A stretch of 64,000 nucleotides of DNA. Origin: Bosea sp. ANAM02 (GTDB lineage Bacteria > Pseudomonadota > Alphaproteobacteria > Rhizobiales > Beijerinckiaceae). Position 1 is the first letter of the stretch. Each line of letters opens with the position of its first letter. The stretch is taken from contig NZ_AP022848.1 in NCBI RefSeq assembly GCF_011764485.1, forward strand, positions 1,454,001 through 1,518,000, written 5' to 3'. This document shows positions 29,207 to 38,654 of this stretch, in pieces. The notes beneath the pieces were generated by a model. It was not told where the DNA came from and did no database searches. It saw only the letters and a program-made list of their open reading frames with translations. A program made the translations under genes and the position numbers.

Positions 29207-30478
29207 ATGAAGATCGGCTCCTTGCTTGCGATGATCAGGCGCTTCCGCCGGGATGAAGGCGGCAACTTCCTGATGCTGTTCGGGCTCACCCTCATTCCCC
29301 TGATGGGCGTCGTGGGTGTCGCAATCGACTATTCCCGTGCCAGCAATGCGCGGCAGGCACTCAATTCGGCGATCGACTCCGCGGCGCTCATGGCGGCACG
29401 CGATGCACAGAAGCTGTCGGACGGACAGCTCAGGGCCCGTATCGAGGCTTGGATCCGCGACAATCTGCCCGACGACGTGAAAAGCGAATATACCGGCGCC
29501 ACAATCACAATCGATCGCACGGCGCGGACCATCAAGATCGCGGCCAATGCCACCGTGCCGACGACGATCTCCAACGTGATCGGGGTGAGCCAGCTTCCCG
29601 TGGGCACGAACAGCCAGTCGACTTGGGGCACCAACAAGATCGAACTCGCGCTGGTGCTCGACAATACCGGATCGATGTCCTCCTCCGGGAAGATGACGGC
29701 CTTGAAGCAGGCCTCCAAGGACCTCATCCAGATCATGAAGGACGCCTCGATCGATCCCGAGCAGATCAAGATCTCGATCGTGCCGTTCAACACGCAGGTC
29801 AGGATCGATCGCGGCCTCAAGAACGAGGAATGGATCCGCTACGGCATGACGCGCAAGGTCAACTGCGACTGGTGGGGCAATTGCACAACGGAAACGCTGA
29901 CCAAGAACGTCTGGGCTCAAAGCCATGGCTGCATCGCCGACCGCGACCAAAACTACGATGTCACCGATGCCGGCTCCTACGGGTCGAGCAACCAGCAATA
30001 TCCAGCGACCTGGTGCAGCCAAAGCTCGCTTGCCGAGGTTTTGCCGTTGACCGCCGACTGGACGGCGCTCAACGAGCGCGTCGACACGATGACGCCTGTC
30101 GGCAACACCAACGTGACCATCGGCGCGGTCTGGGGCTGGGCGACGCTGTCTACTGCAGCGCCCTTCACGCAGGCGAAGCCTTCGACCGAGCCGATGCTGA
30201 AGAAATACATGATCCTGCTGACAGACGGCGATAATACCGAGAATCGCTTCACCACGAACGGCAACCAGATCGATGCCCGCACGACGCTCGCCTGCACCAA
30301 TGTGAAAGCGGCCGGTATCAGCCTCTACACGATCCGAGTCATCAACGGCGACGCGACTCTGCTGAAGAACTGCGCCAGCAGCCCGAGCATGTATTACGAC
30401 GTGCAGAACGCCTCGCAGCTCAGCCCGATCTTCAAGGCCATCGCCAGCGAGATCAGCGCGGTGCGCCTGACCCAGTAA
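29207..30478 (+). CDS. TadG-like pilus assembly protein with von Willebrand A domain
   Basis: About 423 residues. The N-terminus has the Tad domain: RRFRRDEGGNFLMLFGLTLIPLMG, a short basic stretch, Gly-Gly-Asn, then a hydrophobic membrane helix (about residues 19-40). A vWA domain follows with the MIDAS motif DNTGSMSSSGK (about 149-159) and a second LLTDGDNTEN motif (about 341-350). This is the exported pseudopilin-like/TadG class, thought to support Flp pili or surface attachment. No other tad gene is nearby. ATG 29204 and 29207 are both possible. Confidence 0.85.
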   Translation: MKIGSLLAMIRRFRRDEGGNFLMLFGLTLIPLMGVVGVAIDYSRASNARQALNSAIDSAALMAARDAQKLSDGQLRARIEAWIRDNLPDDVKSEYTGATITIDRTARTIKIAANATVPTTISNVIGVSQLPVGTNSQSTWGTNKIELALVLDNTGSMSSSGKMTALKQASKDLIQIMKDASIDPEQIKISIVPFNTQVRIDRGLKNEEWIRYGMTRKVNCDWWGNCTTETLTKNVWAQSHGCIADRDQNYDVTDAGSYGSSNQQYPATWCSQSSLAEVLPLTADWTALNERVDTMTPVGNTNVTIGAVWGWATLSTAAPFTQAKPSTEPMLKKYMILLTDGDNTENRFTTNGNQIDARTTLACTNVKAAGISLYTIRVINGDATLLKNCASSPSMYYDVQNASQLSPIFKAIASEISAVRLTQ

Positions 30479-31082
30479 GCCCGACACCGCCGAGGGCGTT
30501 GAAGCGCGCCAGGAAGCGCCCCTGCGCCGCCTCGGTGTCGAGCGGATCGAGCCAGCTCAGGACTTCGGTCGGCAGCGCCTGCGGCCGGCCGAAGAATTTC
30601 AGGGCCTCCTCGCGGCCGAAGCCGGCCAGCCGCGTCGCCTCGAAGAAGGCGGCGATGGTATCGGCCTCCTTGATCTTCTTCTTCAAGGCAGCCGGCGTCG
30701 CGGCGGGCAGGCCGAAGCGCAGATGGACCGCCGCCAGCAGGCGCAGTTCCACGCTCTTATAGGCGTCGCCCATCACCACCTTGAACGGCGAGATCATGTC
30801 GCCGATGACGTATTCCGGCGCGTCGTGCAGCAGCGTCATCAGGCGCCAGCCGTCACCCCAGTCCGGGTTGAGATGGGAGGCGATCGCCTCGACCAGCAGG
30901 GAGTGTTGCGCGACCGAGAAGGAATGGGCGCCATGCGTCTGCCCGTTCCAGCGGGCGACGCGGGCGAGGCCATGGGCGATGTCCTCGATCTCGATGTCGA
31001 GCGGCGAGGGATCGAGCAGGTCGAGCCTGCGGCCCGAGAGCATGCGTTGCCAGGCGCGTGGCGGTTCCGGTTTGCGGGCCAC
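30453..31082 (-). CDS. HD-domain phosphohydrolase (YfbR-like)
   Basis: A 209-residue protein with the HD-superfamily pattern: His in HSFSVAQHS (about residues 52-60), the HD pair in LLHDAPEYVIGDMISPFK (about 86-103), and a distal Asp in EADTIAA (about 138-144). Relatives such as YfbR dephosphorylate deoxyribonucleoside 5'-monophosphates. Its 3' end overlaps the convergent Tad/vWA gene by 26 bases. Confidence 0.87.
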   Translation of the reverse strand: MARKPEPPRAWQRMLSGRRLDLLDPSPLDIEIEDIAHGLARVARWNGQTHGAHSFSVAQHSLLVEAIASHLNPDWGDGWRLMTLLHDAPEYVIGDMISPFKVVMGDAYKSVELRLLAAVHLRFGLPAATPAALKKKIKEADTIAAFFEATRLAGFGREEALKFFGRPQALPTEVLSWLDPLDTEAAQGRFLARFNALGGVGLTGSGAPR

Positions 31083-31118
31083 GGTCAGCCCCCCGCAGCC
31101 GGCAGGACTGCCACGCGA

Positions 31119-31234
31119 GCCCTCATCCTGAGGAGCGCCGTCAGGCGCGTCTCGAAGGATGCTCCAGATGGTTCCGGAGCCTCCTGAAGCATCCTTCGAG
31201 ACGCGGACTTGCGTCCGCTTCTCAGGATGAGGGC
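31119..31234. repeat. Long palindromic repeat, family A
   Basis: GCCCTCATCCTGAGGAGC and its complement enclose GCGTCTCGAAGGATGCTCCA and GCATCCTTCGAGACGC. It sits between tag and the HD-hydrolase gene, all on the minus strand. Confidence 0.92.
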
Positions 31235-31254
31235 CGAGAGGGGACGATCCGTCA

Positions 31255-31896
31255 TCATGCCGCGCGGCTGTCGCGCGCCAGAGCCGCGCATTCGCTCCAG
31301 CGGAAGCAGCCGGTCAGGTGGTCGTTGACCAGCCCGCAGGCCTCCATGAAGGCGTAGACGATCGTCGGGCCGCAGAAGGTGAAGCCGGCCTTCTTCAGCT
31401 CCTTCGAGATCGTCTCGGAGAGCTTGGTCTGGGTCGGCACCTCGCCCTGCGCGCGATAGCTGTTCTGGAGCACACGGCCGTCGAGATGCTTCCAGAGGAA
31501 ATCGGCGAAGGGCTCGCGCTCGCTGATCCTGAGATAGGCCTGCGCGCTCCTGATCGTGCCCTCGATCTTGCCGCGATGGCGGATGATGCCGGGGTCGGCG
31601 AGCAGACGCTGGACATCGGCCTCGGTGAAGCGGGCGACCGTCTCCGGCTCGAACCCGGCGAAGCCGGCGCGGAACGCGTCGCGCTTCCGCAGAATCGTGA
31701 TCCAGGAAAGCCCGGCCTGGAAGCCGTCGAGAATCAGCTTTTCCCAGAGCGCGCGGGAATCGTATTCCGGCACGCCCCATTCGGTGTCGTGATAGGCGAG
31801 GTAGAGCGGCTCGGTGCCCGGCCAGCGGCAGCGGAACCTGCCGTCCGCGCCCTGGATCGCGACGCGTTCCTCGCTGACGGTGACGGCATCGCTCAT
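31255..31896 (-). CDS. tag: DNA-3-methyladenine glycosylase I
   Basis: A 213-residue base-excision enzyme removing 3-methyladenine. It has CRWPGTEPLYLAYHDTEWG near the N-terminus (zinc Cys and His), the helix WEKLILDGFQAGLSWITIL, and the C-terminal FCGPTIVYAFMEACGLVNDH...CF, supplying the remaining His and Cys zinc ligands. Its ATG overlaps the stop of the YgfZ gene by four bases (ATGA). Confidence 0.96.
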   Translation of the reverse strand: MSDAVTVSEERVAIQGADGRFRCRWPGTEPLYLAYHDTEWGVPEYDSRALWEKLILDGFQAGLSWITILRKRDAFRAGFAGFEPETVARFTEADVQRLLADPGIIRHRGKIEGTIRSAQAYLRISEREPFADFLWKHLDGRVLQNSYRAQGEVPTQTKLSETISKELKKAGFTFCGPTIVYAFMEACGLVNDHLTGCFRWSECAALARDSRAA

Positions 31897-32792
31897 GGGG
31901 CAGCTCCTGCGGCGGCTCCGAAGCCAACCTCGCCTGGGAAGGGGAAGCGGATGAAGCCGGGCTTCTCCGCGAGATGGAATGCGAGCCCGCCGCCAAGCGG
32001 CGCCGTGCCCGCGGCGAGCGCATCGTCCAGCCGGTCGAGCCGGAGCATCGCGAGCGCCCGGCCGTTCGCGCCAGAGCCGACCATGCCGAGCGGCTTGCCG
32101 CCGGCTGTCGCCTCGGCGCCGGTCTCGGCCGCGATGCCCTGATCGAAGACGATCGGGACGACGCGGGTGCGGGCGGTGCCGCGATGCTGCATGCGGGAGA
32201 CGACCTCCTGCCCGATATAGCAGCCCTTCCTGAAGGAGACGCCGCCGAGCTGGTCGAGCAGCGCCTCATGCGGGAAGGTGTCGCCATAGGAGAAGTCGCG
32301 GCCGCCTGCGGGCACGCCGAGCGCGATGCGACGGGCGTGATAGGCCTCCGGTTCGGCGGTGACGAGCGCCTCGACGCCTTCGGCATCGGTGATGGCGCGC
32401 TGGCCGAGCGCCGGCAGGCGCGGGTCGTCATAGACGAGGGCGGCGTCGGCGGGCAGCGGGGCGCCATCCGCGGAGGCGATGACCGCGCTCCGCTCGGTGA
32501 GGTCTTCGAGCGCCACCTTGGCGCGCAGCTTGTAGAGCTTCAGGCGTTTCATCAGGTCGGCGGTCTGGAGCAGGGGTGCGTCGAGCAGGAAGCCGCCGCC
32601 ATCCTCCGGCGCCAGCGCGAGGATGAAGAAATCGCAGATCATCTTGCCTTGCGGCGTCAGCAGCGCGCCGTAGCCGGCCTGTCCGGGCACGACCGGATCG
32701 AGATCGTTGGTCACGAGGTTCTGCAGGAAGTCGCGCGCGTCGTCGCCGCTGACGCGGATGACACCGCGATCGATCAATCTTGTGACGGACAT
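31893..32792 (-). CDS. ygfZ: Folate-binding YgfZ/IbaG-type iron-sulfur assembly factor
   Basis: A 299-residue GcvT-like protein with the diagnostic KGCYIGQEVVSRMQHRG motif at about residues 187-203, whose Cys is essential in YgfZ. The N-terminus (DFLQNLVTNDLDPV) is typical. It assists maturation or repair of iron-sulfur enzymes. Co-transcribed with tag. Confidence 0.93.
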   Translation of the reverse strand: MSVTRLIDRGVIRVSGDDARDFLQNLVTNDLDPVVPGQAGYGALLTPQGKMICDFFILALAPEDGGGFLLDAPLLQTADLMKRLKLYKLRAKVALEDLTERSAVIASADGAPLPADAALVYDDPRLPALGQRAITDAEGVEALVTAEPEAYHARRIALGVPAGGRDFSYGDTFPHEALLDQLGGVSFRKGCYIGQEVVSRMQHRGTARTRVVPIVFDQGIAAETGAEATAGGKPLGMVGSGANGRALAMLRLDRLDDALAAGTAPLGGGLAFHLAEKPGFIRFPFPGEVGFGAAAGAAP

Positions 32793-32942
32793 AGGCAGCC
32801 GTTCCAGTGCTGTATCGGGCCGAGGCTCGTCAGCCGAATGGGGATGAGGGCGCCACCCGAAACCTGTTTAGGCTTCCGGGACGGCGCGTTGGTCGATAGG
32901 TAGGCTGCATCCCGTCTTTGCTCAACCTCCCGGAGACACGCC

Positions 32943-34283
32943 ATGCCCCAGACCTACGACGTCATCCTCAAGGGCGGCACGGTGGTGAACCAGGATGGCC
33001 GCGTTGCGCGCGATGTCGGTGTCACCGGCGGCAAGATCATGGCGCTGGGCGATCTCTCGCAGGCTTCGGCCGGCGAGGTCGTGGACTGCACCGGCCTGCA
33101 TATCCTGCCGGGCGTGATCGACTCGCAGGTGCATTTCCGCGAGCCGGGGCTCGACCACAAGGAAGACCTGGAGAGCGGCTCGCGCTCGGCGGCGCTTGGC
33201 GGCGTGACCTGCGTCTTCGAGATGCCGAACACGATCCCGCAGACGACGACGCCGGAGGCTCTGGCCGACAAGATCAAGCGCGGCCGGCACCGCATGCATT
33301 GCGATTTCGCCTTCTGGGTCGGCGGCACCCATGAGAACGCCAGCGACGTTCCGGAGCTGGAGCGGCTTCCCGGTGCCGCCGGCATCAAGGTATTCATGGG
33401 CTCGTCGACCGGCGACCTGCTGGTCGAGGACGACAGGGGCGTCGCCGAGATTCTGAAGCGCACGCGCCGGCGCGCCGCCTTCCATTCGGAAGACGAGATG
33501 ATGCTGCGCGAGCGCATGCCGCTGCGGGTCGAGGGCGATCCGTCGAGCCATCCGGTCTGGCGCTCGCCCGAGGTGGCGCTGACCTGCACGAAGCGGCTGG
33601 TGCGGATCGCGCGCGAGACCGGCGCGCGCGTCCATATCCTGCACATCTCTACGGGCGAGGAGATGGTTTTCCTGAAGGACCATAAGGATGTCGCGACCGT
33701 CGAGGTGCTGCCGAACCATCTGACGCTGGTCGCGCCCGACTGCTACGAGCGGCTCGGCACCTACGCCCAGATGAACCCGCCGATCCGCGACGACAGCCAT
33801 CGCCAGCGCATCTGGTGGGGTGTCGAGCAGGGCATCGTCGACGTGCTCGGCTCCGACCATGCGCCGCATACCCATGAGGAGAAGCATCACGCCTATCCGG
33901 CGAGCCATTCCGGCATGCCGGGCGTGCAGACGCTGGTGCCGATCATGCTCGACCATGTGAATGCCGGCAGGCTTTCGCTGGAGCGCTTCGTCGATCTCAG
34001 CAGCGCCGGCCCGCAGCGCATCTTCGGGCTGGAGGGCAAGGGCCGGATCGCGGTCGGCTACGATGCCGACTTCACGATCGTCGACCTCAAGCGCCGCGAG
34101 ACGATCACCAAGGAGTGGAGCGCATCGAAATGCGGCTGGACGCCCTATGACGGCGTCACCGTCACCGGCTGGCCGGTCGGCACCTTCGTGCGCGGCCTCA
34201 AGGTGATGTGGGAGGGCGAACTGACGACCCCGTCGCAGGGCGAGCCGGCGCGCTTCCTGGAGGCGCTGTCGCGCAGTGCCTGA
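32943..34283 (+). CDS. Dihydroorotase-like amidohydrolase
   Basis: A 446-residue class I dihydroorotase-family protein. It has GVIDSQVHFREPG (about residues 57-69), the metal-bridging lysine in GIKVFMGSSTG, the histidines in HILHIST and NHLTL, and the catalytic Asp in LGSDHAPH. However, the first His of the canonical HxH pair is Gln62, so the metal site differs from standard PyrC. Similar sequences in Rhizobiales are annotated dihydroorotase; they may be this or another cyclic amidase. No other pyr gene is adjacent. Confidence 0.85.
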   Translation: MPQTYDVILKGGTVVNQDGRVARDVGVTGGKIMALGDLSQASAGEVVDCTGLHILPGVIDSQVHFREPGLDHKEDLESGSRSAALGGVTCVFEMPNTIPQTTTPEALADKIKRGRHRMHCDFAFWVGGTHENASDVPELERLPGAAGIKVFMGSSTGDLLVEDDRGVAEILKRTRRRAAFHSEDEMMLRERMPLRVEGDPSSHPVWRSPEVALTCTKRLVRIARETGARVHILHISTGEEMVFLKDHKDVATVEVLPNHLTLVAPDCYERLGTYAQMNPPIRDDSHRQRIWWGVEQGIVDVLGSDHAPHTHEEKHHAYPASHSGMPGVQTLVPIMLDHVNAGRLSLERFVDLSSAGPQRIFGLEGKGRIAVGYDADFTIVDLKRRETITKEWSASKCGWTPYDGVTVTGWPVGTFVRGLKVMWEGELTTPSQGEPARFLEALSRSA

Positions 34284-34363
34284 AACGGATCGGCGCCGCC
34301 CGCGTTCGGCTTGAGATGAGCGCGCGGGCGGCTCCGCAAAAAAATCGAAAAAAGATTCCCGGC

Positions 34364-34392
34364 GTTGTCGATTCCGGCCGCGCCCGTTCGAC
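34364..34392 (+). promoter_or_regulatory. Candidate ECF42-type promoter upstream of the first DGPF gene
   Basis: TGTCGA (34364-34369) is followed 19 bases later by CGAC (34389-34392). TGTCGA-type -35 with a CGA/TC-type -10 is the pattern described for ECF42 sigma factors. It lies about 74 bases before the ATG. No such motif is seen before the second DGPF gene or the sigma gene, which suggests one transcript for all three. Confidence 0.4.
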
Positions 34393-34465
34393 GTGCAGTC
34401 AGAGAACGGGTTTCGGCGGTCAGCGCCGGAGCCGCCCGGTTCTCCCAAACCCAAGGAGAAGACCG

Positions 34466-34888
34466 ATGCGCGTGATGGTTCTGGTCAAGGCCAGCAAGGA
34501 TAGCGAAGCCGGCGTGATGCCGGATCCTGACGTTTTCGCGAAGATGGGTGTCTATAACGAGGAGCTGATCAAGGCCGGCATCCTGCTCGCTGCGGAAGGC
34601 CTGCATCCAACGTCGAAGGGCATCCGCATGCGCTTCTCGGGCAGCGAGCGGGCTATCACGGACGGCCCCTTCGCCGAGACCAAGGAGCTGCTCGCCGGCT
34701 TCTGGCTCTGGCAGGTGAAGTCCTTCGACGAAGCGGTCGAGTGGCTGAAGCGCGCGCCTTTCGACGGCAACACCGAGATCGAGCTGCGGCCCGTCTTCGA
34801 GATGGAGGATTTCGGCGAGATGGTGACGCCGGAACGGCGCGAGCGGAAGGAAAACCTGCGCGCCGAATTCGAGAAGCGCCCCGGCTGA
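34466..34888 (+). CDS. YCII-like DGPF-domain protein, copy 1
   Basis: A 140-residue dimeric alpha-beta (YCII/DGPF) protein. It starts MRVMVLVKASKDSEAGVMP and carries the signature TDGPFAETKELLAGFW at about residues 64-79. No catalytic activity is established for the family. The leader AAGGAGAAGACCGATGCG is almost the same as in the next gene, indicating tandem duplication that included the RBS. ECF42-type sigma factors are typically encoded beside such proteins, as here. Confidence 0.9.
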   Translation: MRVMVLVKASKDSEAGVMPDPDVFAKMGVYNEELIKAGILLAAEGLHPTSKGIRMRFSGSERAITDGPFAETKELLAGFWLWQVKSFDEAVEWLKRAPFDGNTEIELRPVFEMEDFGEMVTPERRERKENLRAEFEKRPG

Positions 34889-34971
34889 GCCGGCCCGATA
34901 CCTCAAATCCCGTTCAACGGACGGTGCAGAGGATGCGCCCGTCCCTCTCAATCTCTCAAAGGAGAAGACCG

Positions 34972-35397
34972 ATGCGTTTCATGGTGATGGTCAAGGCGAC
35001 CCAGGACAGCGAAGCCGGCGCGCCGCCGACCCAGGAGCTGCTCGAGGCGATGATGGCCTATAACGAGGAGCTGGTGAAAGCCGGGATCATGAAGGGCGGT
35101 GACGGCCTGCAGCCCAGCTCGAAGGGCGCGCGCGTCCAGTTCGACGGGGCCAAGCGCTCGGTCGTCGACGGGCCCTTCGCCGAGACCAAGGAACTGGTCG
35201 CCGGCTACTGGCTGTGGGAATGCGCTTCGCTCGATGAGGCGATCGCCTGGGTCAAGCGCTGCCCCAACCCGATGCCCGGCCCGTCCGAGATCGAGATCCG
35301 GCCGCTGTTCGAGCTGGCGGATTTCGGCGAGATCGTCACGCCGGAGACCGCGGCGCAGTGGGACCGGCTCAAGGCCGAGTCCGAAGGCCAGGGCTGA
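34972..35397 (+). CDS. YCII-like DGPF-domain protein, copy 2
   Basis: A 141-residue paralogue of the preceding gene: MRFMVMVKATQDSEAGAPP, then VDGPFAETKELVAGYW at about residues 64-79, with a longer NPMPGPSEIEIRP C-terminal stretch. RBS AAAGGAGAAGACCG lies before the ATG. It is 83 bases after copy 1 and 62 bases before the sigma factor gene, on the same strand. Confidence 0.9.
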   Translation: MRFMVMVKATQDSEAGAPPTQELLEAMMAYNEELVKAGIMKGGDGLQPSSKGARVQFDGAKRSVVDGPFAETKELVAGYWLWECASLDEAIAWVKRCPNPMPGPSEIEIRPLFELADFGEIVTPETAAQWDRLKAESEGQG

Positions 35398-35459
35398 GCG
35401 GTCGTCGCCTCACCCGCGCCCCTTGCCAGCCGATGGGCTGATGGTGTGTATCGCTTCCC

Positions 35460-36731
35460 ATGTCGGGCAGCGATGCACACCGCACCATCGAGACGGTTTG
35501 GCGCATGGAGGCGCCCCGGCTGATCGCCGGGCTCGCGCGGCTGACCCGCGATGTCGGCCGGGCCGAGGAGCTGGCGCAGGACGCGCTGGTCGCGGCGCTG
35601 AAGCAGTGGCCCGCGGAGGGCGTTCCGCGCAATCCGGCCGCCTGGCTGATGCAGGTCGCCAAGCACCGCGCGCTCGACACCGCCCGTCACGAAATCATGG
35701 CCCGGCGCAAGCAGGACGAGATCGGGCGCGATATCGACAATGAAGGGCCGGCGATGCCGGATATCGACGAGGCGCTCGACGACGAGGTCGGCGATGACCT
35801 GCTGCGCCTGATCTTCACGGCCTGCCATCCGGTCCTGCCGAAGGAGGCGCGGATCGCGCTGACGCTGCGCCTGCTCGGCGGCCTGACGACCGACGAGATC
35901 GCGCGCGCCTTCCTCGTGCCGGAGCCGACCATGGCGCAGCGCATCGTGCGCGCGAAGAAGACGCTGAGCGAGGCCAAGGTGCCCTATGAGGTACCGGCCG
36001 GTGCCGAGCTCGGCGCGCGTCTCGCCTCGGTGCTGGAGGTCGTCTACCTGATCTTCAACGAAGGCTATTCCGCCACGGCCGGCGAGGACTGGGTCAGGCC
36101 GTCGCTTTGCGAGGAGGCGCTGCGGCTCGGGCGCATCCTGGCGGCGCGGGCACCGCAGGAGCCGGAGGTCCATGGCCTCGTCGCGCTGATGGAATTGCAG
36201 GCCTCGCGGCTTCGGGCGCGCGTCGGCGCCGATGGCGAGCCGATCCTGCTGCTCGACCAGAACCGGGCCCGCTGGGATCGCCTGCTGATCGGGCGCGGGC
36301 TTGCGGCATTGGAGCACGCGCAAAGGCTCGCCGGTGTGGCGCCCGGTCCCTATCTGCTGCAGGCGGCCCTGGCGGCCTGTCATGCGCGCGCCCGGACCGC
36401 CGAGGAGACCGACTGGAAGCGGATCGTCGCGCTCTACACACTGCTCGGGCACCTGACGCCGTCTCCGGTCGTGGCGCTCAACCGCGCGGTGGCCGTCAGC
36501 ATGGCGGACGGGCCGGAAGCCGGGCTCGCCCTTGTCGAGGCGCTGGCCGGCGAGCCGGCGCTCAAGCGCTACCACCTGCTGCCGGGCGTGCGCGGCGACC
36601 TGCTCGCCAAGCTCGGCCGCCATCGGGAGGCGGCAGAGGCATTCGAAGCTGCGGTTGCGTTGACACAGAACGTCAAGGAAAGGCGGTTGATGGAGGACAG
36701 GGCCGCCGCGGAACGCTCTGCCTGCGCCTGA
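35460..36731 (+). CDS. ECF42-type RNA polymerase sigma factor with C-terminal TPR extension
   Basis: A 423-residue protein. The sigma2 region is at about residues 17-70 (AEELAQDALVAALKQWP), and sigma4 with its helix-turn-helix at about 135-178 (LGGLTTDEIARAFLVPEPTM). A long C-terminal domain (DUF6596 plus TPR-like helices, about 180-420: VYLIFNEGYSA, LLGHLTPSPVVALNRAVA) follows. This length and layout, together with the DGPF neighbours, define the ECF42 group. No anti-sigma factor is visible, so the C-terminal extension probably carries regulation. Confidence 0.93.
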   Translation: MSGSDAHRTIETVWRMEAPRLIAGLARLTRDVGRAEELAQDALVAALKQWPAEGVPRNPAAWLMQVAKHRALDTARHEIMARRKQDEIGRDIDNEGPAMPDIDEALDDEVGDDLLRLIFTACHPVLPKEARIALTLRLLGGLTTDEIARAFLVPEPTMAQRIVRAKKTLSEAKVPYEVPAGAELGARLASVLEVVYLIFNEGYSATAGEDWVRPSLCEEALRLGRILAARAPQEPEVHGLVALMELQASRLRARVGADGEPILLLDQNRARWDRLLIGRGLAALEHAQRLAGVAPGPYLLQAALAACHARARTAEETDWKRIVALYTLLGHLTPSPVVALNRAVAVSMADGPEAGLALVEALAGEPALKRYHLLPGVRGDLLAKLGRHREAAEAFEAAVALTQNVKERRLMEDRAAAERSACA

Positions 36732-36860
36732 CCTGACGTCCGCCAGCCCGTTCGCCTTGGGGTCCCGGTGCCGCGAACCTGTCGCATTCCGTTGCAACTC
36801 TGTTCATGCCGGCGTCTATAAGGGACGTCGCATCCCGACTTGCCTGGAATGAGAGCCTAC

Positions 36861-38519
36861 ATGAGCGATACCGTGAGTCCCCTGGCCGGCAAGCGGCTCG
36901 AGCCCGGCCAACTCGTCGATGTGGCGGCCCTCACCAAAGCCTATTACGAGCAGCCCGACCCCTCGCAGCGTTCGCAGCAGGTCGCCTTCGGCACCTCCGG
37001 CCATCGCGGCTCGGCGCTGCTGCGCTCGTTCAACGAGGCGCATATCCTCGCGATCGCGCAGGCGCTCTGCCTCTATCGCCGCGAGCAGGGGATCGACGGG
37101 CCGCTCTTCCTGGGCATCGACACGCATGCGCTCTCGCGGAATGCCTTCGAGACGGTGCTGGAGGTCTTCGCGGCCAACGGCGTCGCCACGATCATCGACG
37201 AGAAGCTCGGCTTCACGCCGACCCCGGTGATCTCGCATGCCATCATCGCGCATAATCGCGGCCGGACGGCTGGGCTCGCCGATGGCGTCGTCATTTCGCC
37301 CTCTCATAACCCGCCGGCCGATGGTGGCCTGAAATACAATCCCCCGCATGGCGGGCCGGCCGATACCGACGCGACCGGCTGGATCGAGAAGCGCGCCAAC
37401 GCCTTCCTCGCCGACAAGCTCGCCGGGGTCTTGCGCATGCCCTACGACAAGGCGCTGAAGAGCGAGCATGTCCATCGGCACGACTACATCACCGGCTATG
37501 TCTCGGATCTCGCCAGCGTCGTCGACATGGAGGCGATCCGCCAGGCGGGCGTCGTGATCGGGATCGACCCGCTCGGCGGGGCCGGGCTCGACTATTACCA
37601 GCCGATCATCGACCGTTATGGCCTGAGCGCGACGATCGTCAGCAAGGAGGTCGATCCGGCCTTCGGCTTCATGACCGCGGACTGGGACGGCAAGATCCGG
37701 ATGGATTGCTCTTCGCCCTATGCCATGGCGAGCCTGATCGGCATGCGCGACCGTTTCGACGTCGCCTTCGCCAACGATACCGACGCCGACCGGCACGGCA
37801 TCGTGACGCGCAGCAGCGGGCTGATGAACCCTAACCATTATCTCGCGGCGGCAAGCGCCTATCTCTTCGCCAACCGGCCGGGCTGGCGCGCGGATGCGGC
37901 GATCGGCAAGACGGCGGTGTCGAGCGCGATCATCGATCGCGTCGCGGCGAAGCTCGGGCGGAAGCTCGTCGAGGTGCCGGTCGGCTTCAAATGGTTCGTC
38001 GACGGGCTGATCTCGGGCGGCTTCGGCTTCGCCGGCGAGGAAAGCGCCGGAGCCTCCTTCCTGCGCATGGACGGCACGGCCTGGACCACCGACAAGGACG
38101 GCATCATCCTCGGCCTGCTTGCCGCCGAGATCACCGCTAAGACCGGCAGCGACCCTGGCGTGCTCTATGGAAAGCTCACGGCCGAGCTGGGCGAGCCGCG
38201 TTATGCGCGCGTCGACGCACCGGCAAGTGCCAGCCAGAAGGCCGTGCTCAAGAACCTGTCGGCCGAGCAGATCGCGACGAAGGAACTTGCCGGCCAGCCG
38301 ATCACGGCGATCCTGAGCAAGGCACCTGGGAATGGCGCGCCGATCGGCGGCGTCAAGGTCACGGCAGCCGATGGCTGGTTCGCGGCGCGCCCGTCGGGCA
38401 CTGAGGAGGTCTACAAGATCTACGCGGAGAGCTTCCGGGACGATGCCCATCTCGCCGCGATCCAGGAGGACGCGCGCAAGATCGTCGGGCTGGCCTTCGC
38501 GGCGGCCGGAGCGTCCTGA
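36861..38519 (+). CDS. pgm: Alpha-D-glucose phosphate-specific phosphoglucomutase
   Basis: A 552-residue enzyme interconverting glucose-1-phosphate and glucose-6-phosphate. It has FGTSGHRG (about residues 43-50), the phosphoserine loop [18 protein letters not shown] (about 142-159), the metal loop [10 protein letters not shown] and the C-terminal [14 protein letters not shown]. It starts [17 protein letters not shown] at 36861; the frame opens 21 bases earlier. It supports glycogen, cellulose and surface polysaccharide pathways. Confidence 0.97.
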   Translation: MSDTVSPLAGKRLEPGQLVDVAALTKAYYEQPDPSQRSQQVAFGTSGHRGSALLRSFNEAHILAIAQALCLYRREQGIDGPLFLGIDTHALSRNAFETVLEVFAANGVATIIDEKLGFTPTPVISHAIIAHNRGRTAGLADGVVISPSHNPPADGGLKYNPPHGGPADTDATGWIEKRANAFLADKLAGVLRMPYDKALKSEHVHRHDYITGYVSDLASVVDMEAIRQAGVVIGIDPLGGAGLDYYQPIIDRYGLSATIVSKEVDPAFGFMTADWDGKIRMDCSSPYAMASLIGMRDRFDVAFANDTDADRHGIVTRSSGLMNPNHYLAAASAYLFANRPGWRADAAIGKTAVSSAIIDRVAAKLGRKLVEVPVGFKWFVDGLISGGFGFAGEESAGASFLRMDGTAWTTDKDGIILGLLAAEITAKTGSDPGVLYGKLTAELGEPRYARVDAPASASQKAVLKNLSAEQIATKELAGQPITAILSKAPGNGAPIGGVKVTAADGWFAARPSGTEEVYKIYAESFRDDAHLAAIQEDARKIVGLAFAAAGAS

Positions 38520-38594
38520 ATGTCAACGAGGCCGGTGCGGAACAGACATACCGCCGGCCTGTCCGCCGGCGCCTTGCCGAACGAGCAGAAGCGA

Positions 38595-38644
38595 CGCCTG
38601 GAGCAATTCCGCAGTTCCCCCGAACTGCGAAATTGCTCCAGGCG
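38595..38644. terminator. Large hairpin after pgm
   Basis: The left arm CGCCTGGAGCAATT...GCAGTTC and the right arm GAACTGCG...AATTGCTCCAGGCG pair over 23 bp with one mismatch and a CCCC loop, followed by TTTGTTT. It is a likely terminator for pgm, though it also has the look of a repeat element. Confidence 0.7.
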
Positions 38645-38654
38645 TTTGTTTCAA

